This document shows positions 35,852 through 47,141 of a stretch of DNA of 64,000 nucleotides, in pieces. How positions within the stretch are numbered: position 1 is the first letter of the stretch; each line of letters opens with the position of its first letter. Location: contig RCSZ01000002.1 of NCBI GenBank assembly GCA_014898425.1, positions 2,046,001 to 2,110,000 on the forward strand, in the 5' to 3' direction. The DNA comes from Botryotinia globosa (taxonomy: Eukaryota; Ascomycota; Leotiomycetes; Helotiales; Sclerotiniaceae). Both the position numbers and the translations under genes were made by a program. The notes under the pieces are model-generated. The model searched no databases and had not been told where the DNA came from. It saw only the letters and a program-made list of their open reading frames with translations.

Positions 35852-36241
35852 TCACTCGTGAACAATCGCTTCTTTCGTTTGATTTTCTTTCACTTTTCTT
35901 TGCCTAGATATTGGATACTCCTGTTGCCCAGTGTTAAATCTGACGCGAAAACTTTGGCCTCCGCAGAAAATCCTAGTCCAGCATAAAACCTCAATACGAC
36001 GAAGACCAAAATTGTTTCGAGCATAAGGATCCACACCTGCAGATAGGCGGGCCTCTATGGCGTAGATTTCGCATGCAGCACATGCGTAATGAAGAGGTGT
36101 ATCGCCATGCAGATCACGAGTGTTGGGCGTTGTTCTCCTCGAACTCGGTTTCTGGGAACCGATCATGACCCTTGCCACCCCCTCCGAACGTGTTGCCATG
36201 ACTCGTTGGGAAGTCTTCGCCCATAAACCTCGTGGCAACAA
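35852..36241 (-). pseudogene. Ankyrin-repeat fragment
   Basis: This minus-strand ORF (129 codons from 36241) contains one good ankyrin unit, DLHGDTPLHYACAACEIYAI, continuing EARLSAGVDPYARNNFGLR, followed by non-family sequence. One repeat alone does not fold, so this is either the exon of a split gene whose other exons I cannot find or a relic. No further repeats are visible on either side. Confidence 0.4.
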
Positions 36242-36253
36242 ACTTGGCCCAGC

Positions 36254-36514
36254 ATGCTCATGGTGGAAAATAATTTGGAAGTTGCCAGGAAAGAACTAGC
36301 CCCAGAAATGGGTGATGCATATGGAGATGCGGTGTTGTTTTGCTTGCGGGGGAATGATCACGAGAGAGATATTTGGACAGGTGCGGAAGCAAATGGGAGT
36401 AACTTCCATGAGATGGTAGAGAAGAGGTATCCTAATCGAGAATTTAGTGAAGTGGGCATCGGAAAAGAATTCTATTGGAAGGTTGTGAAGACTCTAGAAG
36501 CCGTCAGGATATAG
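36254..36514 (+). CDS. Short hypothetical ORF, possible gene relic
   Basis: The 86-codon ORF encodes NNLEVARKELAPEMGDAYGD, continuing AVLFCLRGNDHERDI, and then YWKVVKTLEAV. It is amphipathic and protein-like with no domain I can name. A second frame continues just after its stop (DIVEMAIRYNYCYEQRRYW, then AKIAIKKL, to about 36630), suggesting a frameshifted or spliced longer gene. It starts 12 bp from the divergent ankyrin fragment. It may be decayed. Confidence 0.25.
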   Translation: MLMVENNLEVARKELAPEMGDAYGDAVLFCLRGNDHERDIWTGAEANGSNFHEMVEKRYPNREFSEVGIGKEFYWKVVKTLEAVRI

Positions 36515-36732
36515 TTGAAATGGCGATTCGCTACAATTACTGCTATGAGCAAAGGAGATATTGGGCAAAAATAGCTATAAAAAAACTGCTTGGTTCCTTG
36601 GAGCTATACGTTTCTGAACCTCTCTGTAACTACCCAGGGGCTATTTTCCGATGTGGTGTCTGCACTAATTTGCTGCCTGAGTGCCTACCCAATATAACAC
36701 CATTGAACAACAATTCGCTTTTACTTTATTAA

Positions 36733-37606
36733 TCAGTTCACTCTTCCTTACCGCTCCTTAGTATACCGAGATGCAAGATCAGACGAGCCATATGTAAACA
36801 AAGAAGCATTAAATCAAACAAAGATCAAAAGTTTTGCAGCAGCCCCTTTTTTTTCTTTCCAATTCCACAAAACTTCGAATTCGTTATAAGGAGATCATCT
36901 CAATTAATACTCCATTTTCGAATTCTTAAACATGTCAGAATTGCAAGTTAGAATATCTAACAGACGTGCAATGAAACACTTTGGGAGAGAAAGATTCTTG
37001 TGTGATTGGATGGCGTTCGGGTGAAGTCTAGATACTTATCTGAAAAGAATTTGAGAGTATGATATATGAAACGAATGAATTTCACATTGCGAAAGTCTTC
37101 TCCGGAAGTGAAAGGTCGTCCGGTAACTTATTAAACATCCAGAGAAACACTCCTACCTAGGTAGTTAGACTTAGAATTCGAGGTGAGTATGATGGATGTA
37201 CTTGTATTCGACTAGCAAAATCTTCCAACTATGGACATTGCATGTATCTACAAACTCGTACTTTCAAGTTTTAATTTCAAAACAAGGCGCAAATCTCATT
37301 GCGAAAGACGGCCGAAAGACAAAGATGATAGATAGCATGGACGTGATGAGGACAATTTTAGTGCTACTCAATAGACTGTGCATGATTATGATCGGTGATC
37401 TTAACATGTCTCTTGCATATTCTCATATAATCTGCCGAGCCAAGCTCGTGATTGTCTTAAAAGATTTACATGAAAAATTGCATTCCTGTAAAAGTTGTGG
37501 TTGTGGTTATGAATGAATCACGTGGCGCAAGGTCGTGTAAATTGAAAATCGCGTCTCGCCAGTTTGGACGCGTTAACCTCCCTCGACATTCAGCAAAAAT
37601 CTCAAC
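36733..37606. other. Gene-free region with RFC4 promoter
   Basis: Contains the 12-bp palindrome CTACCTAGGTAG (37153-37164), an E-box CACGTG (37529-37534) and the MCB element listed below. No coding region is recognised. Confidence 0.5.
37568..37573. promoter_or_regulatory. MluI cell-cycle box (MCB) upstream of RFC4
   Basis: ACGCGT lies 34 bp before the RFC4 ATG, and a near-match (TCGCGTC) lies about 20 bp further upstream. In fungi MBF/DSC1 (Mbp1/Swi6 or Cdc10/Res) binds ACGCGT in G1/S genes, which suits a clamp-loader subunit. The role here is inferred from the motif and gene identity. Confidence 0.55.
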
Positions 37607-38782
37607 ATGACGACCAGCAAAGCCCCAGAGGTTGGAGAGTCCTCTACTAGTGCTGCAAAGAAAGCACTGAAAGCCAACACTAACGGAGTTACAAATTACG
37701 AATTGCCCTGGTATGTTGTCCCGATTCTTCTACAAGAATAGTAGGCTGATTAGAAGCAACCAGGGTTGAGAAATATCGACCGGTGTTCCTCGATGATGTA
37801 GTAGGAAATACGGAGACAATAGAACGACTGAAGATTATAGCGAAAGATGGAAACATGCCGCATGTCATTATTTCTGGTATGCCAGGTATTGGAAAGACGA
37901 CGAGTGTACTGTGTCTGGCTAGGCAACTGTTAGGAGATTCATACAAGGAGGCAGTATTAGAATTGAACGCCAGTGACGAAAGAGGTATGTCGTACTCAGA
38001 GGATTCATAAGCCAGTTGTGCTAATACATAGACAACCAGGTATTGATGTTGTGCGCAACCGCATTAAGGGATTTGCGCAAAAGAAAGTCACACTCCCGGC
38101 CGGTCGCCACAAACTCGTTATTCTCGATGAAGCAGACAGTATGACATCTGGAGCTCAACAAGCCTTACGTCGTACAATGGAGATTTACAGTTCGACTACT
38201 CGATTTGCTTTTGCATGCAACCAATCGAATAAGATAATCGAGCCTTTACAATCCAGATGTGCAATTTTACGATATGCAAGACTGACAGATCAGCAAGTAG
38301 TCAAACGATTGCTACAAATCATCGAGGCAGAGAAGGTGGAATATAGCGATGATGGATTAGCTGCATTGGTTTTCAGCGCAGAGGGAGACATGCGCCAGGC
38401 TATCAATAATTTGCAGTCCACTTTTGCAGGGTTTGGACTCGTCAATGGAGATAATGTCTTCAAGGTTGTGGATTCACCTCACCCCATCAAAGTACAAGCT
38501 ATGATAAAGGCATGCTACGAGGGCAAAATTGATTCTGCATTGGAGACATTGAATGAGTTATGGGGTTTGGGATACTCGAGCCACGATATCATAAGCACCA
38601 TGTTCAGGGTTACGAAGACGGTCAATACTTTGAGTGAGCATTCGAAATTGGAGTTTATCAAGGAAATTGGATTCACGCATATGAAGATTCTGGAAGGAGT
38701 TCAGACGCTACTTCAATTAAGTGGTTGTATTGCAAGGCTTTGCAAGTTGAATATGGATTCAAGACAATTCGTTGCTAAATAA
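37607..38782 (+). CDS. RFC4: Replication factor C subunit 4 (clamp loader)
   Basis: Spliced CDS join(37607..37710, 37764..37984, 38040..38782), 355 aa. Landmarks: LPW-VEKYRP (RFC box II), [10 protein letters not shown] (Walker A, 73-80), [25 protein letters not shown] (Walker B), [20 protein letters not shown] (sensor 1 and the SRC arginine finger) and [15 protein letters not shown] (sensor 2). The two introns fall inside VEKYRP-adjacent W and DERG. The sequence follows yeast Rfc4 (human RFC2), not Rfc2, Rfc3 or Rfc5. It loads PCNA at primer-template junctions and also serves checkpoint and cohesion clamp loaders. Start context CAACATGAC is the first ATG after the MCB box. Confidence 0.95.
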
Positions 38783-38893
38783 TGGGAAATATGAGAAAAA
38801 GCATTACTGGGGAGTTTGGAGCTTTGTGATACAGCTGGCGTATATGATATTGGTTATGTACAAGAACCCTGAAAACTCCTTATGAGTACAATT

Positions 38894-39359
38894 TTACCTT
38901 GATTTATCTTGCTTTGAAGCGGATTGCTCATATTCCTCTTCAAACTGGTTCCACACTGCTCGATCTCTGATCATACGTTTCTCCATTCGTACTTTTGCTT
39001 CATATTCTCTGATGCGTCGATCCGCTTCAAGAGAACCCCCCATAACCATGAAGCCCATCTGGATAAATCTATCCACACAGTTGTTAGTTAATTATTCCCC
39101 AACACACAGCAACCTAACTCACACTTTGAACTGAATCGTCAATCCTTTGTATATTGGAGAAAGAGCATATCCAGCACCTCCTAATGCAGCTGCAAACAAG
39201 CCCCACTACAGCATCACAATCAACAAACATCCTGAAAAGCTGGTTGCCAAAAACACATAAAAAGTCAATTACCTTTGCACCGCCAACTGCAGCACCTTTA
39301 CCAGCCTCCCAAGCTGCAACATTCGCTTCTTCGTTTCTTAATCCACCAGTTTGGTGCAT
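38894..39359 (-). CDS. Small conserved fungal membrane-associated protein, function unknown
   Basis: Spliced CDS complement(38894..39068, 39123..39205, 39273..39359), 114 aa, three exons in phase. Exon 1 reads MHQTGGLRNEEANVAAWEAG. Exon 2 is hydrophobic and Gly/Ala-rich (WGLFAAALGGAGYALSPIYK), ending LTIQFKV. Exon 3 continues FIQMGFMVMGGSLEADRRIR into a charged helix (EYEAKVRMEKRM). The pattern of one or two short hydrophobic helices followed by a basic amphipathic tail resembles HIG1-type mitochondrial inner-membrane proteins, but I see no diagnostic motif, so this is only a suggestion. It is convergent with RFC4 (111 bp apart) and divergent from HIS3 (238 bp between starts). Confidence 0.75.
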
Positions 39360-39514
39360 TTTGAACCTTATGTTTGCATATATCTTGCTGCAAAATGAGG
39401 TTGAATTAGAATGATCATAGGATTTCAAATCCCGTGGGCTTTGATTGGAACGTCATTATTCATGGTCCCGCCTCGGCTCATTCCGATCAATAGTCCGACC
39501 GATATAATTTTTGG

Positions 39515-39520
39515 GAGTCA
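39515..39520. promoter_or_regulatory. Gcn4/CPC1-type site upstream of HIS3
   Basis: GAGTCA (TGACTC on the minus strand) lies 78 bp before the HIS3 ATG, in the 238-bp spacer shared with the small minus-strand gene. Gcn4/CpcA/CPC1 bind TGA(C/G)TCA under amino-acid starvation, and histidine genes are classic targets. The site matches six of the seven positions. Confidence 0.5.
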
Positions 39521-39597
39521 GTACCTGTTCGTAGTGAACAGTGATATAATACGAAACCCCTTCATCACAAATTTTACTCAATATATCAATCACAACA

Positions 39598-40347
39598 ATG
39601 GCTCCAGTTAGATCAACGGCGCTTGCGCGCGACACAAATGAGACCAGCATTCAGCTGGCAATCAACCTCGATGGAGGAGAGTTCCCAGCGGATACTGATA
39701 AGAAATTGCTGAGTGGTGAAGAGGGACATGCTTCCCAGGTATCAAAATCGCAACACATTGCTATTCATACTGGAATTGGATTTCTGGATCATATGTTGCA
39801 TGCTTTGGCAAAGCATGCTGGTTGGAGTTTAGCGATTAATTGTAAAGGAGATTTGCACAGTATGTTTTATGTCTTCTCGTTCATTCTACTGCGGGATGTG
39901 TCTTTGGCTATGCAAATGCTAATTTAAAATTTAGTCGATGACCACCATACTGCTGAAGATGTCTGTATCGCGCTCGGCACATCATTTGCAAAAGCTCTTG
40001 GAACCCCTGTAGGCATTGCACGTTTTGGATCCGCATATTGTCCTCTCGACGAAGCGCTTTCGCGAGCCGTTGTGGATATTTCAAACCGTCCATTTAGTGT
40101 CATAGATTTGGGACTGAAGAGAGAGAAGATTGGAGATCTGAGTTGTGAAATGATCCCACATTGTCTGCAGAGTTTTGCACAGGGCGCAAGAATCACATTA
40201 CATGTGGATTGTTTGAGGGGTGATAACGATCACCACAGAGCGGAGAGTGCGTTCAAGGCATTGGCTGTGGCAGTCAGACAGGCTACTTCGATAGTAGCGG
40301 GCAGAGAGGGTGAGGTTCCAAGTACAAAGGGTACTTTGAGCACTTGA
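39598..40347 (+). CDS. HIS3: Imidazoleglycerol-phosphate dehydratase
   Basis: Spliced CDS join(39598..39859, 39935..40347), 224 aa, one 75-nt intron. The manganese-binding histidine motifs are intact: [20 protein letters not shown] and [16 protein letters not shown] in the first half, and [20 protein letters not shown] in the second. [20 protein letters not shown], continuing NRP, lies between. It dehydrates imidazole glycerol phosphate to imidazole acetol phosphate, step six of histidine synthesis. The length equals yeast His3 (220 aa). The intron interrupts the HIDDHH motif, between the His and Ile codons. Confidence 0.97.
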
Positions 40348-40843
40348 GGGCAGGACTTAATGATACCAAAAGAAATATTTGGTGTGGGATTTTGGCCTGT
40401 CATGAATGCACATGTTGTACTCAGATAATGAATGGCTGTAAGAATAGTTAGGAGATACCAAGTTAACTAGGAAGGTTAAAAAATATATACCAAGCCATTT
40501 ATAGAAATTAGAATCTAGCATTAGAAGAAAATTCATATACATATACGTATTTCGTATTTCGTATACTCAGTGCCTGCATATCTATTTCACCTCCAGACTC
40601 CTAAAGTAAATGGCATTTGAATATTGATTCATCGAAATAGTTGTCTCGTAGGCTCGAAGGGTGTCTCTAAAGTTTCGCGGGGGGCATTCATTGCTCCACC
40701 CCGTCCGCTAGCTCGCCGCTTTTCTTGGCAAAAAAATGTAAATTTCCATCAAGCCATTGCATATCATAAATCTTTTATCGCATACCAAATCCTATCACCA
40801 AACATTCCTCTTCACGACACCATTCGATTCAACTACCATCACA

Positions 40844-41569
40844 ATGGCGCCTTCCCGCACTAGTACCGTAAAAAACAAAAATGCATCCAAGCATGCCGCA
40901 AATGGCTCTGGAATTCGCAACAGCAAAACCGTTTCTCGAGCTCAAAGCGACGGAGTCTCGAAATCGAAAGGCAAAAAAGCTACACAGTCTAAGGGAGCCC
41001 CGCCAAAACAACAGAAGCAAGGAAGTAAATTGGCTACGTTGAAGAAGAAGAGGAGAGTTTATACGGAGAAGGAATTGGGTATCCCGGCACTGAATATGAT
41101 TACACCGGTGGGAGTAGAGAAGCCAAAGGGAAAGAAGAAGGGGAAGGTTTTTGTGGATGATAGGGTGGGTTTTTTCTCTTTATTTTGGGGCGTGTGGGAT
41201 GAGAAGGGAAGATTGATATTGGGGTTGAAAGATTGGGTTGATCAATTATTCACATGAGGAACTTGGACTAATCAGTTGCGCAAATAGGAATCCATGATGA
41301 CGATTCTCGCAATGGTAAACGCAGACAAGGATGGCCAAATCGAGAGTAAGATGATGAGAGCCCGGCAGATGGAAGAGATTCGAGAGGCGAGAAAGGCAGA
41401 GCACGAGAGAAAGCAGCAATTACAAAAGGAAAAATTAAGTGAAATGAAGCAGGGTTTGAGGAAAAAGAGGAATAGAGGGGGGGACGATGATGGTGATAAT
41501 GTGAAGGGTGAGGCATTGGCTGGAACGAAACCTTTGAAGCCTAGAAAGAAGACCGTTTCGTTTGCTTGA
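40844..41569 (+). CDS. LOC1: 60S ribosome assembly/mRNA localisation protein Loc1
   Basis: Spliced CDS join(40844..41164, 41288..41569), 200 aa, phase-0 intron of 123 nt. The N-terminal half is Lys/Ser-rich and basic. The conserved core is [20 protein letters not shown], then [19 protein letters not shown] (junction at R|E). A long charged helix follows ([20 protein letters not shown], continuing [10 protein letters not shown]) and the end is KKTVSFA. These features and the size match yeast Loc1 (204 aa), a nucleolar RNA-annealing protein of pre-60S particles also needed for ASH1 mRNA localisation. The gene lies downstream of HIS3 on the same strand. Confidence 0.88.
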
Positions 41570-41829
41570 AAGGTTGAATTACGGATTTTCAATTGAAGAT
41601 TATCATTCTGGGAAAGACAGGCAGGCGGGCATAATTATATTTCGGCGTTACGGCGAATGCAACTTGGGTGGGACGAGGATTAAAAATGGCATTTGAGGTA
41701 TACCAGTGGTGTATTGACATTAGATTATTACTGTGTTTGAGAATTGCTACAATATCTAATTAAAGTCTACAAAACATGGGCCGCTCTATTCCAGCATCTT
41801 CAGTCCAGATCGCTTGTGATAGCTGAAAC

Positions 41830-43399
41830 TCAAGTCCATTTTCGAACCATCGGTTGGAATTTAGGGCGAGGGGGACTCAGATCAGCGGAATCGTGTGCGT
41901 CAGGAGGAACAATGGTATCAAGCTGTACCTCAAAAGCCATTTTGTTTAGAAAGTTGACACACTGTATCTGATTAGTGGTAGTTATACGAATTGAAGAAGG
42001 TTCCACTTACTGGGCGAGCATGCCACCTGTGACCCCCGATTTCAAACCATGATAAGTGGCCACCTAGAGATGTGGTACACAGCACTGTGTATGGATTCTT
42101 CTTGATTTCTTCACGTGGTAAGCATTCACCGGTGGCAATCTGCAGATATGTTAGTAGGTATTGAGGGCCAAGAGAAGTGAGTGAAACTTACAGGGTCATC
42201 CTCAGCATTTATAGCAAAGAAAGGAATTTTCACAGCCAGTAGCGAATCTGTTGATGAAGCGTCTCTGTAGTATGCACCCTCCGTAGGGTAACCCCAAGCA
42301 GGACCTTGAATTTGTCGATCGAATTCGTGCAGGTAGGTAATGTTCCTGATCTTGTCGAAATCAATCTTGGGATTTTTGATGATCTGGTCATGGTGAAGTT
42401 CAACGAGTCTTTTCATGTTGCTACCCATGGTCTTGGAGTAAACTTCTCTTCCAAGCCAGGTTCTTTGGAGAGCGAGTGATCCAGCATCTAAGTTCCAGGG
42501 GTTGGAACAGACGACGGCAGCTTTGAGGACGCATGCATCTCCTTCTTCGGCAATATACTAGGATGTGTCAATAAAGTCAAGTTACAAGAACGAGGGCACG
42601 CAGCAACCATGGCAGAAATTAAGAGGCAAACTGCAGAGGGGGAGATGTGTACAACTAGGCAAGATTAGGTAGAACGAAAACAATTGAGGAACATACATTG
42701 GTAAGAATGTTAGCTCCTAGAGAGAAACCGATACCAAACAAAGGTCTGTTAGGAAAGGCTTTTCTCAGCCAAGCAATCGTCTGTCGAGTGTCCCATGTAG
42801 CTCTTGCATTGTACAATACACTGCTCGTAATTTTATGTTTGGCACATCCACGACTATTGATAACACATGCCTCCCACTTTGAAGCATGATCGGCTCCAAC
42901 CAAAGGCTCCAATACATGCTTAAGATAGATCTCGTAAGAACCACCGGAGAGTCCATGCAAAGTCACGAGCATTGGTCGGCTATCTAAAGATGCAATTCCT
43001 GAGAACTCTTCATCCGTATAGTATGTAGTACGAATAGGCAAAGTATCATCCACCTCGCTATATGGCTCATGGACTACGAAATCAACAGCAAAAGAGCCTT
43101 GGAAAGCTGGATCCTCATTCTCAAATAACTTTCGTTTATAGTAAATGGGGGGCCCATCGTTTTTAACAACGGTCCAGAACGTTTGCATGTGACCTAATGG
43201 AGTCAGTCACTTTACGTCCATACCATTCATTGCAAAAAGGAGTTCCATTACCATTGAATAAAAGGGGGTTGAGGCGACATGGCGGAGTTGACTCTTCACA
43301 TATCTTCAGGAGATCTGTTGTAGAACCATCTTTACTTTTGAGGTTTATGGGATTTGGAGGATGGGTAAATCCAATCTTTGCATGTCCAAGCCACTCCAT
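41830..43399 (-). CDS. YheT-family alpha/beta hydrolase (Eht1/Eeb1-like acyltransferase/esterase)
   Basis: Spliced CDS complement(41830..41961, 42011..42139, 42192..42557, 42697..43193, 43252..43399), 423 aa, five exons in phase. The catalytic triad is visible: nucleophile Ser in GIGFSLGAN (~207), acid Asp in FAINAEDDP (~335) and His in SLGGHLSWFE (~365). VTLHGLSGGS forms the oxyanion region, and NSRGCAKHK and WNLDAGS are typical of the family. Fungal members make or cleave medium-chain ethyl esters (yeast Eht1, Eeb1) or act as monoacylglycerol lipase (YMR210W). The substrate here is not decidable. The last intron offers two in-frame acceptors (CAG at 41970 or 41962) differing by IQ; the distal one suits the branch site better. 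Confidence 0.88.
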
Positions 43400-43907
43400 C
43401 CTAATTGGTTTATGAATAACTTTTATAAAAAAGCTTCTAGAACTGTTTTGGTGTAACGGGGCGTGAAATGGTCGCTTTTTGTAAGAACGAAAGACAGATT
43501 GATAGATTGGTAGATTGTGTTAGATATACATACATCTATTGAAAAGAGAATGAATTGGAATTGGTACAAGAAGTAAAAGAAGGGGGATTGGACAGATTAT
43601 AAGTAGTGAAGTACACACGCCAGCAGATGTACAGACCTCCTTTTGCTTTACACCCACAACACCCACTTGCAAAATTGTGCTGAAAACTCATGGAGATTAT
43701 CGGGGAAAGGCTTCGGTGAAATCTTTCCATTCTCATTGGCTGACACTGATCACCTAGTTATCATCCTTGCAGAGTATTCTTATGTCATTCATCCTTTCAA
43801 TGTTCTGGAAATGGTCGTGAACATTCATTTACATTTGTTTTATCTCTTATATTTCACCACCGCGCGGATTTATTGTGACTGAGGGTTATTCCAAAGAGAG
43901 GCGAGTT

Positions 43908-46449
43908 ATGTCTCGAAATCATGGCATGCCCAATATTTGGCCCGGGTATGATCCAAACGCATATCCTCCGCAGGACAATTCGCCTCAATATGATAGGAAC
44001 GGCATGATGATGCAGAACGGTGCAAGCGTGCAACAGTACCAGATGGGAGGAGCTATGCAGCAGGATCAAAGATCATATTGGAATCCAAATGTTCAACTTC
44101 AATACAATATGCCTACGACTGGATATGCGCCCGACAATTTTCGTACGGCTCCATCGCCCGCGTCGCAGTATTATCAACCTCAACCTCAATCACAATCTCA
44201 ACCTCCAGTTCAGGTCCAGGTTCAAATCCCACAACCCATCCAGCAACAATATCCTCTTAATCAACGCGCCCCGCAACATCGCATATTACCTCAGTCAAAT
44301 ATGCCAATGGAGCAAATAAATCCTCAAGTAGCCCATACGAAACCCCCGACGCAACTTGATTATCCTCTACTTTTGATCTCGCTGGCAGAGGAGTATTTTG
44401 GCGCAGCGCATGAACTTGCACCAGCAGTTGCGATCGCCATGACGGAAGAAAATGTTCACGCATATCACAAACTGATCACTGTGGGGTTGGAATGTTTGAC
44501 TATTGCATTGAAGCAATTAAAGCTTCCTGCAAGATTGGAGGCTAAAGTTCGACTGCGGATTGCCGGAATTATATCCGAAGAGACAAACAACTATGCAGAG
44601 GCAGAGACCATGCTTAGCCAAGGCATAATACTTTGCGAAAGAGTATGACACACTTTTCTTTTCATGGCTAAAGTTTCTAACATCAGATTAGAATCACTAC
44701 TACGATCTCAAATATGTAATGCAGTTCTTATTCGCTCGATTGATGTTCGAGAAGAATCCAAAAGCAGCCATGAAAACACTTGACAGCCATATCTCCGATG
44801 CGCAAGCGTATGTAAATGGTTTCAAGTATATTTTCTATAATCTCTGACTGTTATTAGCTATCAACACAATTCCTGGGTCTACGTATTCCGATTTCTTAGA
44901 GCATCACATGCTTTACAATTAAGGACTCCAACAGATAACCATGCGGCCATACAAAACATTCGAGGCATTTCAACACTTGCGAACCAACAGGGAGATCGTT
45001 CTGTTTATATTGTTGCATCTCTCATGGAAGCTATTGCCCACTTAAAGTCCGCCGGAGTAGATGGAATTGAGCATGTTCAACGAGCTATTGCTGCGGCACG
45101 AACCTATCAGCTGGACAACAAAAGCAGCATACCTCAGCTCATTGGTCTTACTCACATTCTTGATGTTATTTGTAGTATACTTCGTGGAGATCCAGCTCAG
45201 ATGCTGAGTACTTTGAGGGCAATGCAGATGGTTATGGATGATTTATTGAAAAACACGGCTTGGAGCATCGAAAATGACACTCTTACTATACCTATAGACG
45301 GCGTTCACAAAGTCAAAAATCTCATCAGTCAAGATACCCGAAACGTTTTGAGTACAAGAGAAGATGGGCGAGGCCAGATAGTCATGTCGTTTTTGAATAA
45401 GAGAGATGCATATGCCTTAACGTTCGTATCACACGCTTTTCGAATCTCTCCGATAATTTCTAACATGATTGCAGTTATCTACTATCAGGAATAGTTTTAA
45501 TGCACAAAAATCCCCTCGATCAAAAAGCCGTGAGATTTCTCAAAGAAGGTCTAGGCAGAATTATAGGTAATCGATATTTTTCTCTTCTATACATTAATGC
45601 TAAAAATTTATTGCAGGAGATGAATCTCGAGCATCCAAAACCTCCCCTGGTCTATTGTCCGAGATTGTCGCCAAACAGCAATGGCGTGGTCACATTCTAT
45701 GCTATTTGCACATCTATATGGCATTCTGTTGCGCTGCTGTGGGTAATTGGTCACAAGTAAAGCAGTCTATGAATTGTATAACAGCGGCTGCAGAAAAGTT
45801 TGAAATTCCTTTGTCGGGGCGACTAGGCACTCTTACTTTCTATCTCGAAGGGGTCTATTTTCAGGGAACTGGCGATTTGAAGGCTGCTTTGAAAGTCTTC
45901 CAGCATGAGATTTTTCAACTAGACGATTTGTCCTCCGAAGATCAGGTTGAGCGTGATATTGCAATTCTTGCCACTCTCAATGTTCTCTTGATTCTACAAG
46001 ATGAAATTTGGCAAGATCCCATCGAGAATGTTACGCTTATTTCGAAACTCGAGCCATATTGCGTCAATCATCCTACCAAAGATATCCAGACAGCATTTTC
46101 AATACTTAGGGCGACTGTTAAGACCGGAAATTCCGCTATGATTCACGAGACTAAAAATCACTTGTCTGCAGCTTTAGCTAAGGCAAAGGCTTCCCACAAC
46201 ACGCAATTCTTATGCCTTGTCCTTAACATCATGTGCAGTAAGTTCTTCAATAACTGTCTAGGGGATCAAGCAGAAAAGAGTGCTTTAGCTGCACTAAAGC
46301 AAGCCAACCATAGCAAGAATAAGCTGTGGGTTTCTGTTGCCGAAGGGTTGTTGGCACAATTCTATGATATCTCTGGAAAGAGACATGAGGCTCAGGCGAC
46401 ATTTGAAGAAGCTTGTGCTGTAGCACACGAAGCTTTACCGGGACATTAA
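43908..46449 (+). CDS. MAU2: Sister-chromatid cohesion loader subunit Mau2/Scc4
   Basis: Spliced CDS join(43908..44642, 44692..44807, 44858..45421, 45475..45566, 45617..46449), 779 aa. The first ~150 residues are Gln/Pro/Asn-rich and disordered (PQPQSQSQPPVQVQVQIPQP). From LDYPLLLISLAEEYFGAAHE on, the protein is helical with TPR-like repeats to the end: AEAETMLSQGIILCER, LFARLMFEKNPKAAM, AQATFEEACAVAHEALPGH. This is the Mau2/Scc4/Ssl3 fold, which with Scc2/Mis4 loads cohesin on chromatin. Intron 3 uses a GTTCGT donor (45422), less usual than GTAAGT; the alternative, reading through, hits a stop. The ATG at 43908 is the first in frame. Confidence 0.92.
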
Positions 46450-47141
46450 TTGCTTCGAATCTTGCGTTGTTTTGGGTGAATACGGTGTTATAGGAAGAGT
46501 ATAGGTGCGTGTAGGTGCGTGCTATACAGAGAACGATGGAAGGTTTTATTAACGGTGTTGCATGGCTGGCATTGGTGGGCGTTTGGCTTGAGATAAACGG
46601 ATGCTCTCTACGCATATACCCATTTGCTTGATTCTGTTACCATTGGCGCTGAGACGGTGTTCAAAATAAATGTGCCGATATTATGGTATAATACTCCGCA
46701 TGATTGCTTGGTTTGTATTATGGGTACAATCACAATGGAAATGTACTTGAATATTTTTGTATTTGCTCTACTACCCTTGATCTCTATCAAAACATACTGT
46801 GCTATATGCAATACATACAATCTGATCACAATTAAAAAGTGGCCCAATTTCTCATCAAGTATTTCGACCCTTGCTTGACCTCTCTCAATGTAGGTATTCA
46901 TTAATAAGAAAGCTTGATCGGTAATTGATTGAGCTTCGGTGAATTAATTTCAGAATGGGGATCATTTTTCCTGTGGAGTAAGGGTATCGGGCCCCCTGCA
47001 CGCTATGTCCCGTAAAAGTACGCTAAGATAGAGGTGGGAGACAATCAAGAAAAAAAAAAGAAAAAAATCGAGATCTCAAACGATAAGGAACAAGTCTATT
47101 AATTGTATGAACAAAAGAGGTTTATTCCCTAAATCACTCTC
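46450..47141. other. Gene-free spacer MAU2 to PET127
   Basis: This is 3' flank and promoter. An A-rich tract (47049-47066) lies about 75 bp before the PET127 start. I see no other feature. Confidence 0.5.
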
